Assembly (NCBI GenBank): GCA_023246415.1 | Contig: JAHFIK010000004.1 | Span: 13,563 to 46,536, forward strand | DNA from: Candidatus Uhrbacteria bacterium | GTDB lineage: Bacteria; Patescibacteriota; Patescibacteriia; 2-12-FULL-60-25 | Length of the DNA stretch: 32,974 bases | Direction of reading: 5' to 3' | Shown: positions 13,737-26,300 of the stretch, one piece after another | Layout of the letters: every line of letters starts with the position of its first letter | Position numbering within the stretch: the stretch's first letter is position 1 | The notes under the pieces: model-generated | What the model was told of the DNA's origin: nothing | What the model saw: only the letters and a program-made list of their open reading frames with translations | The model's database searches: none | Made by a program: the position numbers and the translations under genes

Positions 13737-15197
13737 TTACGCCTTAGCGGCCTTCTTCTTTTTGGTCTTTGGCACAGATTCGGCTTCTGGCTCCTCGGTT
13801 GCGGCAATGTCAGACGCCACGGCCTCGTCGGTATCACTCACCATATCCGGTTTTTCCGCACTCACATCCGCTTCATCTGATCGTTCCGCATGTTCCCCGT
13901 GTTCATCAAGGACGTCGCCGGCATCCGGCACGACTGGCGCAGGCGCCGCCTCAACGGGAGTCGGCTCATCCACTTCGTTCGATCCGGCTGAGACAGGGAT
14001 CCCAGACGCGATCTCGCCAACATCGGAATCTGCCATCACTGCACCACCTTCTTCTGCGATCGTAATCTTCCAGTTCGTCAGCTTTGCGGCAAGGCGAACA
14101 TTCTGCCCTCCCTTTCCAATCGCGAGCGAGAGCTGATCTGCCCCAACGGCAACGCGGGCAAGATGCGCGGCGTCATCAATATCCACGCGCAACACCTTTG
14201 CTGGTGACAATGAATTCGAGACAAACGTTGCCGGATCTTCCGACCACGCAATGACGTCCACCTTTTCACCGCCGAGTTCGCGGATGACGGCCTGGATTCG
14301 CGTTCCGCGCTGACCGATACAGGATCCGATCGGATCAATCGCATCATCGTTTGTTGTCACCGCCACCTTTGTGCGGCTCCCCGCTTCGCGCGCGATGGCC
14401 TTCATCGCCACAATCCCGTTCGCGACTTCTGGAATTTCCTGGCTGAACAGCGCGACCACGAGATCCGCATGCGAACGTGAGAGACGAATTTCCGGACCCT
14501 TTGGTGTCATCGTGACCTCGCGAAGCAAGGCCTTCAAGCGCGTCCCTGGATAGTAGCGTTCGGTCTCAATCTGATCTTCTGGCAACAAGATTCCCGTAGC
14601 ACGACCAAGGTCGATCAGAACGATGCGACCTTCGCGACGCTGAACCGTCACATTCATGAGTTCGCCTTCGCGTCCTTTGAAATCTTCGAAAATAACGTTC
14701 CGTTCTGCTTCGCGGAGCTTTTGCATGACGACCTGCTTAGCCGTCTGTGCGGCCATGCGTCCAAACGCGGTCGGAATGGAAAGTTCAACGCGAATCTCTT
14801 CTTCCAATTTTGCATCCGGCTTGATGTCGCGGGCATCGCGCATCATGATCATCGTTTTCGGATTGAATTTCGGCTCCTCGTCTTCGGCAGGAACTTCCAC
14901 CGGCGGCGCATCACGACGCGCGCCGAACGGACGAAACGGTTCATCCGGCACTTCCGGAATCCCATCTGGGAATTCCATATCTTCAACCACCGTCTTCACG
15001 TCGAAGACGCGAATCCCTTCCGTGAGTCCGTCGTATTTTTCCGGATCGAATTCGACCTGGATGTTCTGGTTCTTGTTCCCGAAATCTTTGCGATACGCGG
15101 CCGCAAGAGCGGTCTCAATCGTTTCGATCACGGAATCGTACGCGATATTTTTTTCATCGCAGATCTGTTTGATCGCTTGAGAAATTTGGCTTGCCAT
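13737..15197 (-). CDS. nusA: Transcription termination/antitermination factor NusA
   Basis: NusA binds RNA polymerase and nascent RNA and modulates pausing and termination. The order is an N-terminal polymerase-binding domain (1-about 165), S1 (about 165-230, GREGELMNVTVQRREGRIVLIDLG), then two KH domains (GSCIGQRGTRIQAVIRELGGEKVDVI and LAIGKGGQNVRLAAKLTNWKI). Two departures are visible: an insertion in the N-terminal domain (about 75-110, Pro/Glu/Arg-rich, FRPFGARRDAPPVEVPAEDE) and a tail of about 100 residues rich in Asp, Glu, Ala and Ser that ends KTKKKKAAKA. Neither is normal in length for the family. The ATG follows GACTTCATCCT. yidC is next downstream. Confidence 0.96.
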   Translation of the reverse strand: MASQISQAIKQICDEKNIAYDSVIETIETALAAAYRKDFGNKNQNIQVEFDPEKYDGLTEGIRVFDVKTVVEDMEFPDGIPEVPDEPFRPFGARRDAPPVEVPAEDEEPKFNPKTMIMMRDARDIKPDAKLEEEIRVELSIPTAFGRMAAQTAKQVVMQKLREAERNVIFEDFKGREGELMNVTVQRREGRIVLIDLGRATGILLPEDQIETERYYPGTRLKALLREVTMTPKGPEIRLSRSHADLVVALFSQEIPEVANGIVAMKAIAREAGSRTKVAVTTNDDAIDPIGSCIGQRGTRIQAVIRELGGEKVDVIAWSEDPATFVSNSLSPAKVLRVDIDDAAHLARVAVGADQLSLAIGKGGQNVRLAAKLTNWKITIAEEGGAVMADSDVGEIASGIPVSAGSNEVDEPTPVEAAPAPVVPDAGDVLDEHGEHAERSDEADVSAEKPDMVSDTDEAVASDIAATEEPEAESVPKTKKKKAAKA

Positions 15198-15205
15198 AGG
15201 ATGAA

Positions 15206-15231
15206 GTCAAGAGTCGCGAGTCACGAGTGAG
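15206..15231. repeat. Half copy of the GAGTCACGAGT-type repeat upstream of nusA
   Basis: GTCAAGAGTCGCGAGTCACG then AGTGA repeats the AGTCACG/AGTCAAG units of the hairpin at 29126-29200. It has no inverted partner here and forms part of the nusA leader. Confidence 0.65.
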
Positions 15232-15288
15232 GAGCGAGGACCGCTGGAAGCGGTATTCGATAGGTCACGATGACTGGCTAAATAAAGA

Positions 15289-15311
15289 GACCTGTCCATC
15301 CGGATCAGGTC
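15289..15311 (-). terminator. Possible terminator hairpin before nusA
   Basis: On the minus strand GACCTG and CAGGTC pair (6 bp, loop of 11) and are followed by TCTTTATTTAG. It could end transcripts of the coiled-coil gene. The stem is short and the T tract broken. Confidence 0.4.
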
Positions 15312-15358
15312 AATAGGGAGAGGATACGTCAGAGCGACGCGGACGTCAAGAGAGCCAG

Positions 15359-15430
15359 CAATACAACCATTTAACAATACAACAATCCAGTCAGCTGACT
15401 GGATTGTTGTATTGTTAAATGGTTGTATTG
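15359..15430. repeat. 72-bp perfect palindrome after the coiled-coil gene
   Basis: The two 36-nt halves (15359-15394 and 15395-15430) are exact reverse complements with no loop, meeting at CAGTCAG|CTGACTG. Each half is iterated: AATACAAC occurs twice, 17 nt apart. It starts at the base next to the stop codon of the coiled-coil gene (15431-15433). It is AT-rich, unlike its GC-rich surroundings. Confidence 0.95.
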
Positions 15431-17260
15431 TTATTCGGCCGCTTCTGCCCGTGGTGCCTCAGCCGTCGTGTCATTTGCCGGCTTCTGCATATTCGCCTCA
15501 AGGGCGTTTCGCAGAATCGCGTCTGAGACGGCATTCATCTGCATGTCCACGTCGTAGAGATCCGCTTCCGCGCCAATAAACCCTTGCTGTGCAACCTCGA
15601 ACTGTTCAACGATCGTCGACTCGTCAAAATCCTGGGAGTGTTTGTTGAGAAGATACTCTCGCTGCTGCATCGCCCCCTGGTTCGCCTGTTGCTGCAATTC
15701 AATTCGTGCAATTTCGCTGTAGAGATCGCTTGCACGCTGTTCGAGTTCCTCGCGACGCTTGCGCATTTCAATCTTCCGCTGATCACTATTTCGCCAAAGG
15801 TTCAGTTCTCCTTTGAGGACCATCAGATTTTCCTCAGCCTCCTCTAAGTCTGCTTTTGCCGCCCCTTTGAAGACCTTCACCGTCTTGCGGGCACGATCAA
15901 CGCTCGCCTGTGCACGGTCGATATTCCACTGAATGCGGTCTCCATGCTCATCGACGTCCCCTTCTTTTAAGGCCGTCCGCGCGGCTTCGTACTTCGCGTT
16001 CAACTCCGCAAGTTTCTGCTGATAATTCTGTTCAAGCGTGCGGCCGGCTTCTTGTAATGCTTCGATGGCATCGACGATCTGCTGTCGCCCTTCAACAGCC
16101 CCGAGCACGGTGTCGTACATGGCGCGCTGTTTCTCTAATGCCCCCATGAGCTCTTTGCGACGCTTCCCGAGTGCACGGTACCGTTCGCTCAACACTTCGG
16201 CTCCACTCCGCTCAACATATTCCTGCGTTTCCACCGGAATCGCGTTCGCATCTGGTCGTTTATAGAATAGGTTCGCCACGGTCGCTTTTTCATCTACTCC
16301 CTTGTTTCCAACGATGCTCTGCTCGAGCATCGCCTGCTCTGACATGCGCGCCCACGTTTGGACATCTGCTTCTAAACGGCGCATGACGTCTTGGCGCCAA
16401 TTTCCACGTAAATTACTTTGCGCCCACGTGTGCTCCGTCTGCAACTTCCGAATCGCCGGCCCGGCCGCACGAAGGACATCGCCAGGCGTGACTTCAAAAT
16501 GATCTTGCCGCAAACCAATGATTTCCCCGGCCTGATTTCGCAAGAGCGCACCTGTCCGCTCGAGTTCAGCGAGCTCAATCTGTGCTTGCGCCTCCGGACG
16601 TGCCTCAGACAACCGAAAGGCCTCGAGATGCGCTTCGTGTTTTTCTGCATCGGCGAGGAGACGATCGATATGTGCCTGAGCATCCGCAGACATCTTTTCT
16701 CTCATCCCCTGCGTTTCCCGATTCAACCCTTCGATGGATTCTTTCATTCGCTTATTTTCCGCAACGAGCTCCGCCACCTTTTGCTTCCGCTCAAGAATCA
16801 ATTCCGTGAGCTTAAAGGCTTCTTGAGCCTCCTGCGCACTACGAGCTTTCGTTTCCTCTGCCTCTCGCAGGGCGCGCGCCCGATCTTCCTTCATGCGCTC
16901 ACGACCAACATGTTCCTGCTCACCACTCGTCCGATGTTTCGCTGCTTGAGCTCGCATCTGCTGAACCGCCAAACTCTCTTGTTTTCGTTGAAGCTTCGCC
17001 GCCTCACTCAAACGATACTTTCCTTGCGGAAGAATTTGAATTTCATCATCAGGAATTTCAGTCACACCTTCCTCATCCGGCTGAAGTACATCCTCCGCCT
17101 CGGTCAAATCTTCATAATCGTCCGTGATGATATCGTCATCAGTGAGCTCACGTTCAGCACCCTTTCCGCCGTGGATCACCTCTAATTTTGGCGATCCTTT
17201 TGGATGCTGTTCTGACGAGGGAGATGCATGTTGTCTTAAGCTGCCTTCAGAGAATTTCAT
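15431..17260 (-). CDS. Large coiled-coil protein of unknown function
   Basis: The 609-residue protein starts with a polar stretch (about 1-75) rich in acidic residues (ELTDDDIITDDYEDLTEAEDV) and then is almost wholly helical with long heptad-like Glu/Lys/Arg/Gln/Leu/Ala segments (about 85-245, 370-560), for example ERKQKVAELVAENKRMKESI. A less helical part (about 250-350) may be a small domain. There is no signal peptide or membrane segment, so it is probably cytoplasmic, maybe structural or a scaffold. It lies upstream of nusA with a 72-bp palindrome at its 3' end and an extended -10 (TGCTACAAT) 24 nt before its ATG. No family was recognised. Confidence 0.85.
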   Translation of the reverse strand: MKFSEGSLRQHASPSSEQHPKGSPKLEVIHGGKGAERELTDDDIITDDYEDLTEAEDVLQPDEEGVTEIPDDEIQILPQGKYRLSEAAKLQRKQESLAVQQMRAQAAKHRTSGEQEHVGRERMKEDRARALREAEETKARSAQEAQEAFKLTELILERKQKVAELVAENKRMKESIEGLNRETQGMREKMSADAQAHIDRLLADAEKHEAHLEAFRLSEARPEAQAQIELAELERTGALLRNQAGEIIGLRQDHFEVTPGDVLRAAGPAIRKLQTEHTWAQSNLRGNWRQDVMRRLEADVQTWARMSEQAMLEQSIVGNKGVDEKATVANLFYKRPDANAIPVETQEYVERSGAEVLSERYRALGKRRKELMGALEKQRAMYDTVLGAVEGRQQIVDAIEALQEAGRTLEQNYQQKLAELNAKYEAARTALKEGDVDEHGDRIQWNIDRAQASVDRARKTVKVFKGAAKADLEEAEENLMVLKGELNLWRNSDQRKIEMRKRREELEQRASDLYSEIARIELQQQANQGAMQQREYLLNKHSQDFDESTIVEQFEVAQQGFIGAEADLYDVDMQMNAVSDAILRNALEANMQKPANDTTAEAPRAEAAE

Positions 17261-17284
17261 ATCGTTTGGAATGGTTCATCGCTA

Positions 17285-17293
17285 TTGTAGCAT
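17285..17293 (-). promoter_or_regulatory. Extended -10 promoter of the coiled-coil gene
   Basis: TGCTACAAT on the minus strand, 24 nt before the ATG at 17260. No good -35 is visible. The implied leader is about 17 nt. Confidence 0.6.
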
Positions 17294-17332
17294 GCTCGGA
17301 CCACAACACGCGCCATCTCTAAAAAGAGAAGA

Positions 17333-17358
17333 AAAAAGCGGGGGGACCCCGCTTTTTT
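17333..17358. terminator. Bidirectional terminator between the giant gene and the coiled-coil gene
   Basis: AAAAAAGCGGGG (17333-17344) and CCCCGCTTTTTT (17347-17358) pair over 12 bp with A and T runs on either side. It begins 2 nt after the stop codon of the giant gene (17361-17363), whose transcript it should end. Confidence 0.92.
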
Positions 17359-17360
17359 CG

Positions 17361-20300
17361 TTAAATGGCTTCACCTGGTAAGAGGACGATGGATCCTGGA
17401 TACACGATCCATGGACGATCCGCGCTGTTACTGATCGAGAGTGTTGAGCACTCGTTCGGACCAATGGCCGTCGTGAAATCGATATTATTCCTGACGAGCG
17501 AGGCATCGTAACACCCGCCGTTCGGATGGAGGACCGGACTCTTCGAGACATCAACCAGCTTCCCAACCTGATTCGTGGCCCCGCGACATTCGCCGCTACA
17601 CCATCCCCAGTTGTCGATAATCATGACACGCGGGGTGAAGAGACAACGGTTATTTGCGGAGTCATAGCACCCACCCGGCGCAGACATTGTATCCACACAG
17701 GAGTCGGTTGGTCCGCATCCCGCGGCGCACGTCCGGCTATTGTCGCGTGAGCACCGTCCAACCACACTCGTCCCGCTCAAACTACACGCGGTGAGAACGT
17801 TTTGTGCATTCGCCGGACAGGAGAACGCGTGACGGAATTCAAGATACTGCTGTTCACACGCGTCACTTGAATTTCCGAAGTAGATGCGTTTTTCACAGGT
17901 TCCGGACTCACTGCCAATCGTACATTGCTTGTCGTTAAAGCACTTTGTGTTCGGATTATTTGAGCAGTTCCCGTAAGACTGACAGGACCCTCCGCCCGGC
18001 GGACAATCATTGTCCGTGTTACACGTCAGCCCCGGCGTATCCGTACATTCCTTGTTCGTATCGCAGAACGGCTTGCGGTTCTTCATGTAGGCATCCGGCA
18101 ATTCAGACGTCGATCCGTCTCCCCAATCCACAATCACGCGACGAAGCGGCATCTGTTCATGCGAAGCCCAGGCGTAGAATCGGAGTGCGGCCACGTGATT
18201 CCCAACGCCACCGTTCGCCAGTCCGCCGACGAGCCCATCCACCGACAGCGTGTCCAATCCCGCAACGCGGCACTGCTGTCCCTGACACGTTCGGATATCC
18301 GGAGCGGCCGTGTGTGGAGGCTGTGGCGAGTAATAATCGACGTAGTTGAACTTCAAGGTGGAATCTGGTGGATACGTCGCCGGGTTCAGGAATCGAGGGG
18401 TATACAGACCCGGGGTGACATCCGTTGGAAGCGGCACGGTATCCTTCACGCTATTTGAGACGTTTGTCAGATCGTATCCGAACAATCCGCAGTATTCATC
18501 ATTTGGATCAAGGCAGTAGTTCGGTCGTGGCCAGTATCCCGGCGGATGCGTACAGATATTTGAATCCTGTGCCGGATCGGTTTCAAGTCGAGGATTCTTT
18601 GGATTCGATGACGAGTAGTTCGGCCAGCAATCCGTATTCACACTCGTTCGATCGTACGAATTCTGTGGATTCGTCGTGTCGTTCCCAGAGGTCACCGGAT
18701 TACACCAGTTATCGGCATCGCTCAGCTTCACACCTGCCGGACGACAGTCTGAGTCTTGGCCACACCCGGCCCCCGCGCGTGTTCCCCCGCGGCAGGTGCC
18801 ACCGATCACGGTACTCGTGGTCTTCGAATCACGGAACATGAGCGCCACAGATTCACACGCACCGTAATGCGCAACCATGGTCGGCGAGACGTTGTTCGGA
18901 TCCCAGCTCGCATTCTTCGTGAAGTAGACAAACGGCGCCGCACTGTTCTGAACCTGATTCATGTCAATCTTCCCCGCACCGAAGTTTAGCTGGTTGTAGT
19001 CACTCCCGTTTGCACTCCAGAACACAAGTGGATTAAACCCTGGCATGAGCTGCATCAGACTCCGATCATCCCAGGAATCATAGGACAGGGTATGCGTCCA
19101 GACGGCACCAGACACCGACGGAGAGATCGCCGTAAAGAAGAGCTTCGTGCTTTCACCTGTTGGTCCGGTCCAGTTTCCTGCGGTGAGCTGCGTATCCCAT
19201 GAAACGGATGGATAGAAGGCTGCCTTGGCCGCGTCACGATTCTCGACCAAGCGAAGACCAAACTCTGATCCGAACCAGTCGGTCTGCGCATAATGGAAAT
19301 CATAGCTTCCGGACGGATAAGCCGTATTCCCAAGCGATTTATCACGGTACCCCAACGGCCAAGCGGACTCTTCACCCCATCCAGACACCATGAATCGATT
19401 GTTTCCATCGCCGGCTGGCCACCAGTTTCGAGCAAGGAACGTACAGTCTGCGCTCGTCTTGCACTGTGCCCATGGAGAACCGCCACACGTTCCAACCGTT
19501 TCGCCAGATTCAATGTTGCACTGCTCGGAGCCAGACGGCATGGCAAGCGGACACTCGTGACTGCGTGTCGACAATTTTGAACAGTAGCTCGCGTATGTCT
19601 CCCCCTGCCCAGCATAACTCTGATAGACCTGATCCGGACTCCGAACCGAACCCGCTTCACAGCGGAACGCACCCGCCTTCACCGCATCCGCCCGTGAGCA
19701 TCCATTCTGATTCGAACTTCCAACCACGCCATCCCACGTACAGTTGCTCAAGCTCCCCGTCGGACAGTCCTTCCCGGTACAGCGATAGTTCTTATTTACA
19801 CTCGTCCATTTCGCATCAATCGCAGTCCCATGCGACGCATCCGCCGGCGTATAGCCTTGGAACAGCGCACAAGCTCCAAACATCGGTGTCGGGACGCCAT
19901 CCTGCTCGGTCATTGGCGCAATGTGACAGATATCCGGATTCCCTGAACAATCCAATCCGCGATTCAATCCGCTGAAGGAGTTACACACCTTGCTTCCGAA
20001 CACGTTCCGCGCATCCAAGCTTCCCTTTACGCACTTGCCCGCATATCCGCAGTACTGTTCCGCAAGCGACTTCTTCTTCGCATCCGCATCCGACCCGCTC
20101 ACGAGATCCAGGTTCGGACACCACTGTCCAAACTGCGGGGACGCCCGGTTCGTACATGCCCAATCGCTTCGGCTCACAGAACGCGTGGAATACCCGTAGA
20201 TGCGGTAGATGCGCGCGAATACATTTGAAAGGAGCCCCCAGTTGCTCGTCGGATACGTTGATGACTGGAAATAGGTCTGGCCCGGGAAGGTGAATGTCGG

Positions 20301-23300
20301 CGGATTCAACGGGTTCACTTGAGACTGTTTAACCCCAGACATGTACAGCGGTTGTGTTCCTGCCTCCCCTGTTGCGAGCGATGCACCGAACGGAATATTC
20401 GTGGTGTTCCAAGTAAATCCATTCTTCAACGCGTATCCGCTCTGCGCCGAATTCCGATCCGTGAACACCGTTGAGTCGTGGCTGTCTTTCGAAATCGTTT
20501 CGACCAATTCTCGACAGACGTCCGCGCTGTTCATCTTCATCTGCATGTAGATGTACCGCGTCTGATCACCCGGCGCACATGCCGACACCCACAACCCAAC
20601 GAACTGGAACGGACCGGTGAGATGTTCCGGATTCACTTCAAGCGCGTCGAGATCGTTTTCTGATGAGGCGACATCCTCGAAGACGGCTCGGATGGAGAAC
20701 CATGGGTGCGAGGAATCGCACTTCCCATAGAGCGGATGCGTCGAAAGGCGGTCCAATGATTCGCGCCCGATATCCGGCGAGAATGCCAAGAACTTATCCT
20801 GACCTTGCGAGCGATAATCAATCTGCCAACTCTTGATAAAGCACTGCTGCGTTTCCGGAGAACGATCTGCATCGCCCATCACGCAGTCCACCTTTACCGG
20901 AATGCCGGTCGGACTCCCGTCTTCCGTGACGATCTGCGCATTCTTCCGATCAAGCATTCCACCACCTTCTTGCAGATACTTCTTGAAGTTCGCCTGCCAC
21001 GCATCGTCCTGTGGTTTCCAACTGTCGACATCTCCCCAATCTTTCACTGCCGCGTCGCCCCATTCCTGGCTATATCCGCATCCGATCTTTCCCGCCGGAA
21101 CGTTGAATTCGAAACTGGAGATTGAATCCTCGGTTGAAAAGTCCAAGACCGTTTCTGGATCTGTCGGCGTGTACCCAAGCGTCCCGTAGGCGATCTCAAC
21201 CGGGTTCATCATGAACGCGTATTCCGCGTAGGAACGATTCGTCCCTTGTCCGGTGGTCACCAGCCGCATTTCATCTGTCTTATAGATAAAGGCCTGGTCC
21301 TCATCGTCCACTTCTTCACAGATATTCCCCTGCTGCGTGCCGTCTGAATTCTGTCCATCGATGGACGCCCCGCTTTCGCCTCCTGTACATCCACCCACGA
21401 AGAGGAAGTTCACACAGCTCCCATCTGACGTAAACCAATCCGCGTAGAACAATGCGCTAATTGCGCCTGCGTAATTTCCTGAACTGTTCGGCATGAATCC
21501 GACACCTGCAATACAGGTCATGTCCTCACCGCATCCGACCGGTCCACCGATATTGTTTGCTCCAGCAATGTAATACCCCGTATCCGCACTCGCCTTGAAT
21601 TCCATATACGCCGGAACGTACATAGCGAGCGCAACAGCGGTCCAGCTAAACCCTTCTCGCGGCACATCATTCGGACGCCACGAGTATGGCCAGAGATACT
21701 GACTCCGCGGTCGACGAATCGGCGAGGAACAGTAATATCGTCCGGAAGACTGTGGAGGTTTGAAGCCTGATGTCGGTTCCCAGTGATACTGATCGCCCGG
21801 ACCGGTCAAAATCGGATTCGGATTCCACAGCAGACATTCGCTCTGCGACGAACCTGCACGCGGCCGCGAGATGTCATACTCCAAACACTGTCCGGTCATC
21901 CCTCGAACGAGCGTTGAATCGGTAATCGGAACACACTGGCCTGATCCGCACTGCTGAATACTGTCACCATGCGGCGCTTGATAGTTCACATTCGCCGTCC
22001 CGGTGGCTCCGCCGCCTGGCGGCTCACTTCCTGAAATCGAGACATCTGCCGTACATGGAAGACCATCGCGTGGACCGCCTTGGCAAACCGCATTCACCAC
22101 ATCTGTCGATAACGGTTCGTAATATTTGAGTGTCCCCTTATATCCGACCCGCTTATAGACACATTCACAATCTTCGCCGTATTCGCAGAAGGTCGCATTC
22201 GTGTACCCGTCCACCACCCGTTTCGGTTGCGGCGGATTCACCGAATCATCCCACTCAATCACATACGCATTTCCAAACGGAGCGGTCGCTTCTGGGGAGG
22301 CTTTACACTGCGTATTCGGGAAGGCACGCGACAACATCTGATCCTGACTCGGATTTTGATCTTGCGTAAACCGTTGATCCAGGAATGGAACCACGAGGTT
22401 ATCGGATACGATCGTTGTGGCCACCCCGCCGATCGCTGGCGGACGTTCCTGGTCCACCGCTTCCCAGCAGAGATCCGTCTGTGCCGCCGCAACCACGCTC
22501 GACGGATTCGCGGAATCATTCGTCTTCTTCAACAGACCGTCAGATGTCGTGAGGACGCCCATCGCTCCGGTCTGCTTCAAGATACAAACATACTTCGAGA
22601 GGAGCGGCACGGATGCGAGTGACGAGATATCTGCCGCACTCGGACTCACATTCACTAAGCCACTCGAAACCGGCACCGGCACGCCCAGACGATAATCTTT
22701 CTTGAGACTACTCTTCGTTTTCGGATCCAGCGTGAGCATGGAACCAATTGGCTTCAATTTTGCATCAATGATCTGGAAGTGATTCGGAATCGTGAGCCCG
22801 CTGTAGTCCACCGCACCGAATCCAACTTTTCGGGTTGCGTAGGTCATCGCATCGGTCACGGCATATGGCTTAAAGATCGTCTCGCCAATACCGGTTCGAT
22901 TCACATACCCCGTGCAGAACGGCACCCCTTCCGCGCCCGTTTCACCGGACGAGTTACACAACGCAAGATCAGAACAGATATTCTTATAGGCCCCGACGGA
23001 CGGATCATAGACCGTTTCACCAGTTCGACAGGCGAGCCATTGGGAACAGGCGCGATCCGGCTTCACCTTCACCACGAGATTCGTGTCATTTCCTGTTTTT
23101 GCCGCGGCGCCGGAACAGCTGATCATTGCCTGCTCGGGCGTCTGTCCTGCGGACCCGGCTCCGGCAAGACATCCGGTAAACCCACCATCCGTGGCGTGAT
23201 CCTCCGCATACGCTTTCGCATACGTCAGACGCGCTCTCACACATGACGGATGATCCGGCGTTCCGACACAGTCCACCGGACTCACCGGTCGGTACCCGCG

Positions 23301-26300
23301 CTCGCGATACGCATCTTGCGTAGCCGCTGAGCTGAATCGCATGGTGTTATCTGATGTATCACGGAACAAGACACATCCGTTTCCTGGATCCACTTGGCCA
23401 TTACAGCTCGCCGTATCAAGACGACTATCATTCACGATGTCGTATGGACGACCAGCTGGATGCGCAGGATCGCTGACATCATTTGGATCACGGAACTCTG
23501 TACATTCTGCCTGATCCTGTGGACACGTTGCCGTCCAACCGTGGTAGGTCTGATTCGTTCCATCGGCATTTTTTCCATAGAGGCTCTGATCCGCACCGAC
23601 CCAGGCGTTATATCCGGCATCACCGGTATATCGGAGACCGAAGACGCTTCCAGTGATCAACCGATCCGGGTAACACGGACAAGAGGTTCCGGTCTTATAC
23701 CACCCATCGTATGTCCTGCCGGAAAAACGAGACATATCCTGGCCGTCACACGTCGCCGGAATAACAACCCCCTGCTTCCATTCACAGACGTGATCACTTG
23801 GAGCGCGGAAATAGGCCGTTGATGATTGCCCATTTGCATTGTACGTGTACGCTTCACAGAACAATTCCGGCTGCGAACAAAGCGCATTGCTGTAATTCGA
23901 CGGATCGTCTTTGAGGTAGACCGTGGTAAACGGCGTATCCGTCTTCAGCGCAAGACGATCCTGCGTGAATTGCGGAAGACCGAATGCGCGACACCCCTTT
24001 GCTGAATCCGGACACATCTTTGCCTTTGATGGAATGTAGTATGCGAAATGATCCGCCGGTTTGACGGTCACCTCCGTGACGCCACCTGATCCCGGCTTTT
24101 CCCAACGTGATTCATACGGCGTATCCGTGTTCTCTGTATTCACGTACGCCTGACATCCGATCGCTGTTTCGCGACAGAGTCGACTGAACTGCCGTGCGTT
24201 CACCGTGACGTTTGATCGATTCGTATACGCCTCACACCCCAACATCGCGTGTGGCTCTGGAATCCCTTCCGGTGTTTGGTCACATGACGCCGGTGTCTGC
24301 CAGGAATCCTTCACGACATACGTCACGTCCGAAACACGCTCCACACGAATCTTATCGATGAAGAACGAAGCCGTCCCAAGCCCTTCCAACCGAATTTCGG
24401 TTGCGTTCGCATTCGGGTAGTTTGAATCACTGGTAAACGGACCGAGGCGGTACACGCGCCACTCCGATGACACTGAAACCGTTCCAATCGGGTTCCCGAC
24501 CCCCATCGCGCGCGTTGCCGGATCAGACCAAGTGTATGCCGACACCGCAACGTCCTGAGGCGGACCGGCTCGCTTCGCCCAGAACGTCAGTTCATACATG
24601 ACGCCAGACTCGGTCGGAACGCTGAAGTACATGTAAGACCCGTTCGTTGGAACCGCCTTCAACGAGCTGTCGCCAACCAAGACAGATTCCGTCGATCGCG
24701 ACAACCCAACGCTTGAAGCGCCTGGACCGACCTTCACCGTGCTCACGTCCGTATCAGTCGTGAAGTCATCGCTCCACACAAGCGTCTGCGATTTTCCAGC
24801 CGTACCGACATATCCACGACACCCTGCAGCTGCCGGCGTACAGGACTTCGATTTTGTCCCAAGCGCTTCATACGTACAGGCGTTCGTCTGTGCGTTAAAC
24901 GCCCCGCCAGTTAACCGACAGTCTGCTTCGCTCGACCGATCCAATCGGAACTGCTGACAGTTCGTATCTGAAAGCACGGTCTGTGACTCAAATCGATAGA
25001 AGACATTTCCCTGCGGATCGTAGAACTGACGACAGTCTGGATCGAATCCGCGAATATAGGTATCCGCATTACAATCGCCCGGCGTCTTCAATACGCCATC
25101 TGGACCCGGCTTCTGCACAACGAGCGGTCCCTGCGGCGCGGTGGCCGTCAGATCACGAACCATGCTCCAGGTCCGAAGTTGGAACCCAGTGTCTTCCGAC
25201 CCTTCCCACGTGTAGTACGTCTGTGCCGCATCGCTTGGCTGCTGACAGCTTCGAAGATAACTGTACGCTGCAGAGACATCGCCGCCATTTGCGGCTGCGC
25301 CAAGATTTGTAAACTGCTCACATCCAACATCTGCCGCTGTGCAGAAGCGCGCCGTATCCGGAACAAAGTACGCGACGGTTTCATCATTCGGATCATCCAG
25401 AAGCGGCTGCGATGGATTATGAACGTAATCAAACGTTGATGGCTGTTTTCGGAATTCTGAATAGCCGACACACTCCGACGGACAGGAATCAACCGCAGAC
25501 AGCACGGCTGGAATTTCAGGTGCCCCCGGCTGACGCGTTAATCGGTACCCATCACATCCGGCTTCATTTTCTCGACAGACTTTCGCATAACTGGCACAGA
25601 GCGGATTATCCGTACTTTCCCCCGTACATCCGAGTTCCGCTGGCGGGATCTTCATGTCCACCGTGTCCAAATTGGCATTCAACCCATCCGCAAATGGCGT
25701 GGCCACTTCAGACTCTTCGAGCTTGACCGCATCGATGAGCGGGGCAGACGCATTCCCCGCAACAACGAAGACCAATCCCCAAACCGCGTTTGCCGGAGCC
25801 GTAAACGAGCACTGCAAGCGCTGCCAGTTCGATCCAATCGTCGACGGAATACCGACATTCACGTTGGTATTCCGCGAGCCTGCAACGCTATTCGTGTCCG
25901 TGCATCCAGAGGTCTTAAAGAACGTTGTGTCCGTTGTCTGATTCGCTCCCTTTGATGGAACCAGATTTGGATCTCCGCCCTGGATTGGGAACATCTGAAT
26001 CGTCACCCCGGCCGCACTTGGTGCTCCAGCACCAGCGCGCGCGTAATACGAAATCGTATATTGATGAGATGGGGTCAACCGAACAAGCTGTCCAAGTGAT
26101 CCGGGTGGTGGTGGAACGATGGCGCGCGCACCATCCGCAGAGACATCACCGGTCGTCACCGCCGGAACCGCATACGCCAACGGATCAAAATTCTTTCCGC
26201 TCACGGATCGGTTCGTCCACCAGCGCCGCCATCCGACGAGTTCTCCGGACGCTGATGAATCATCCTCTTCAAAGGAGCCATTTTGAATCAAGTTAATCGA

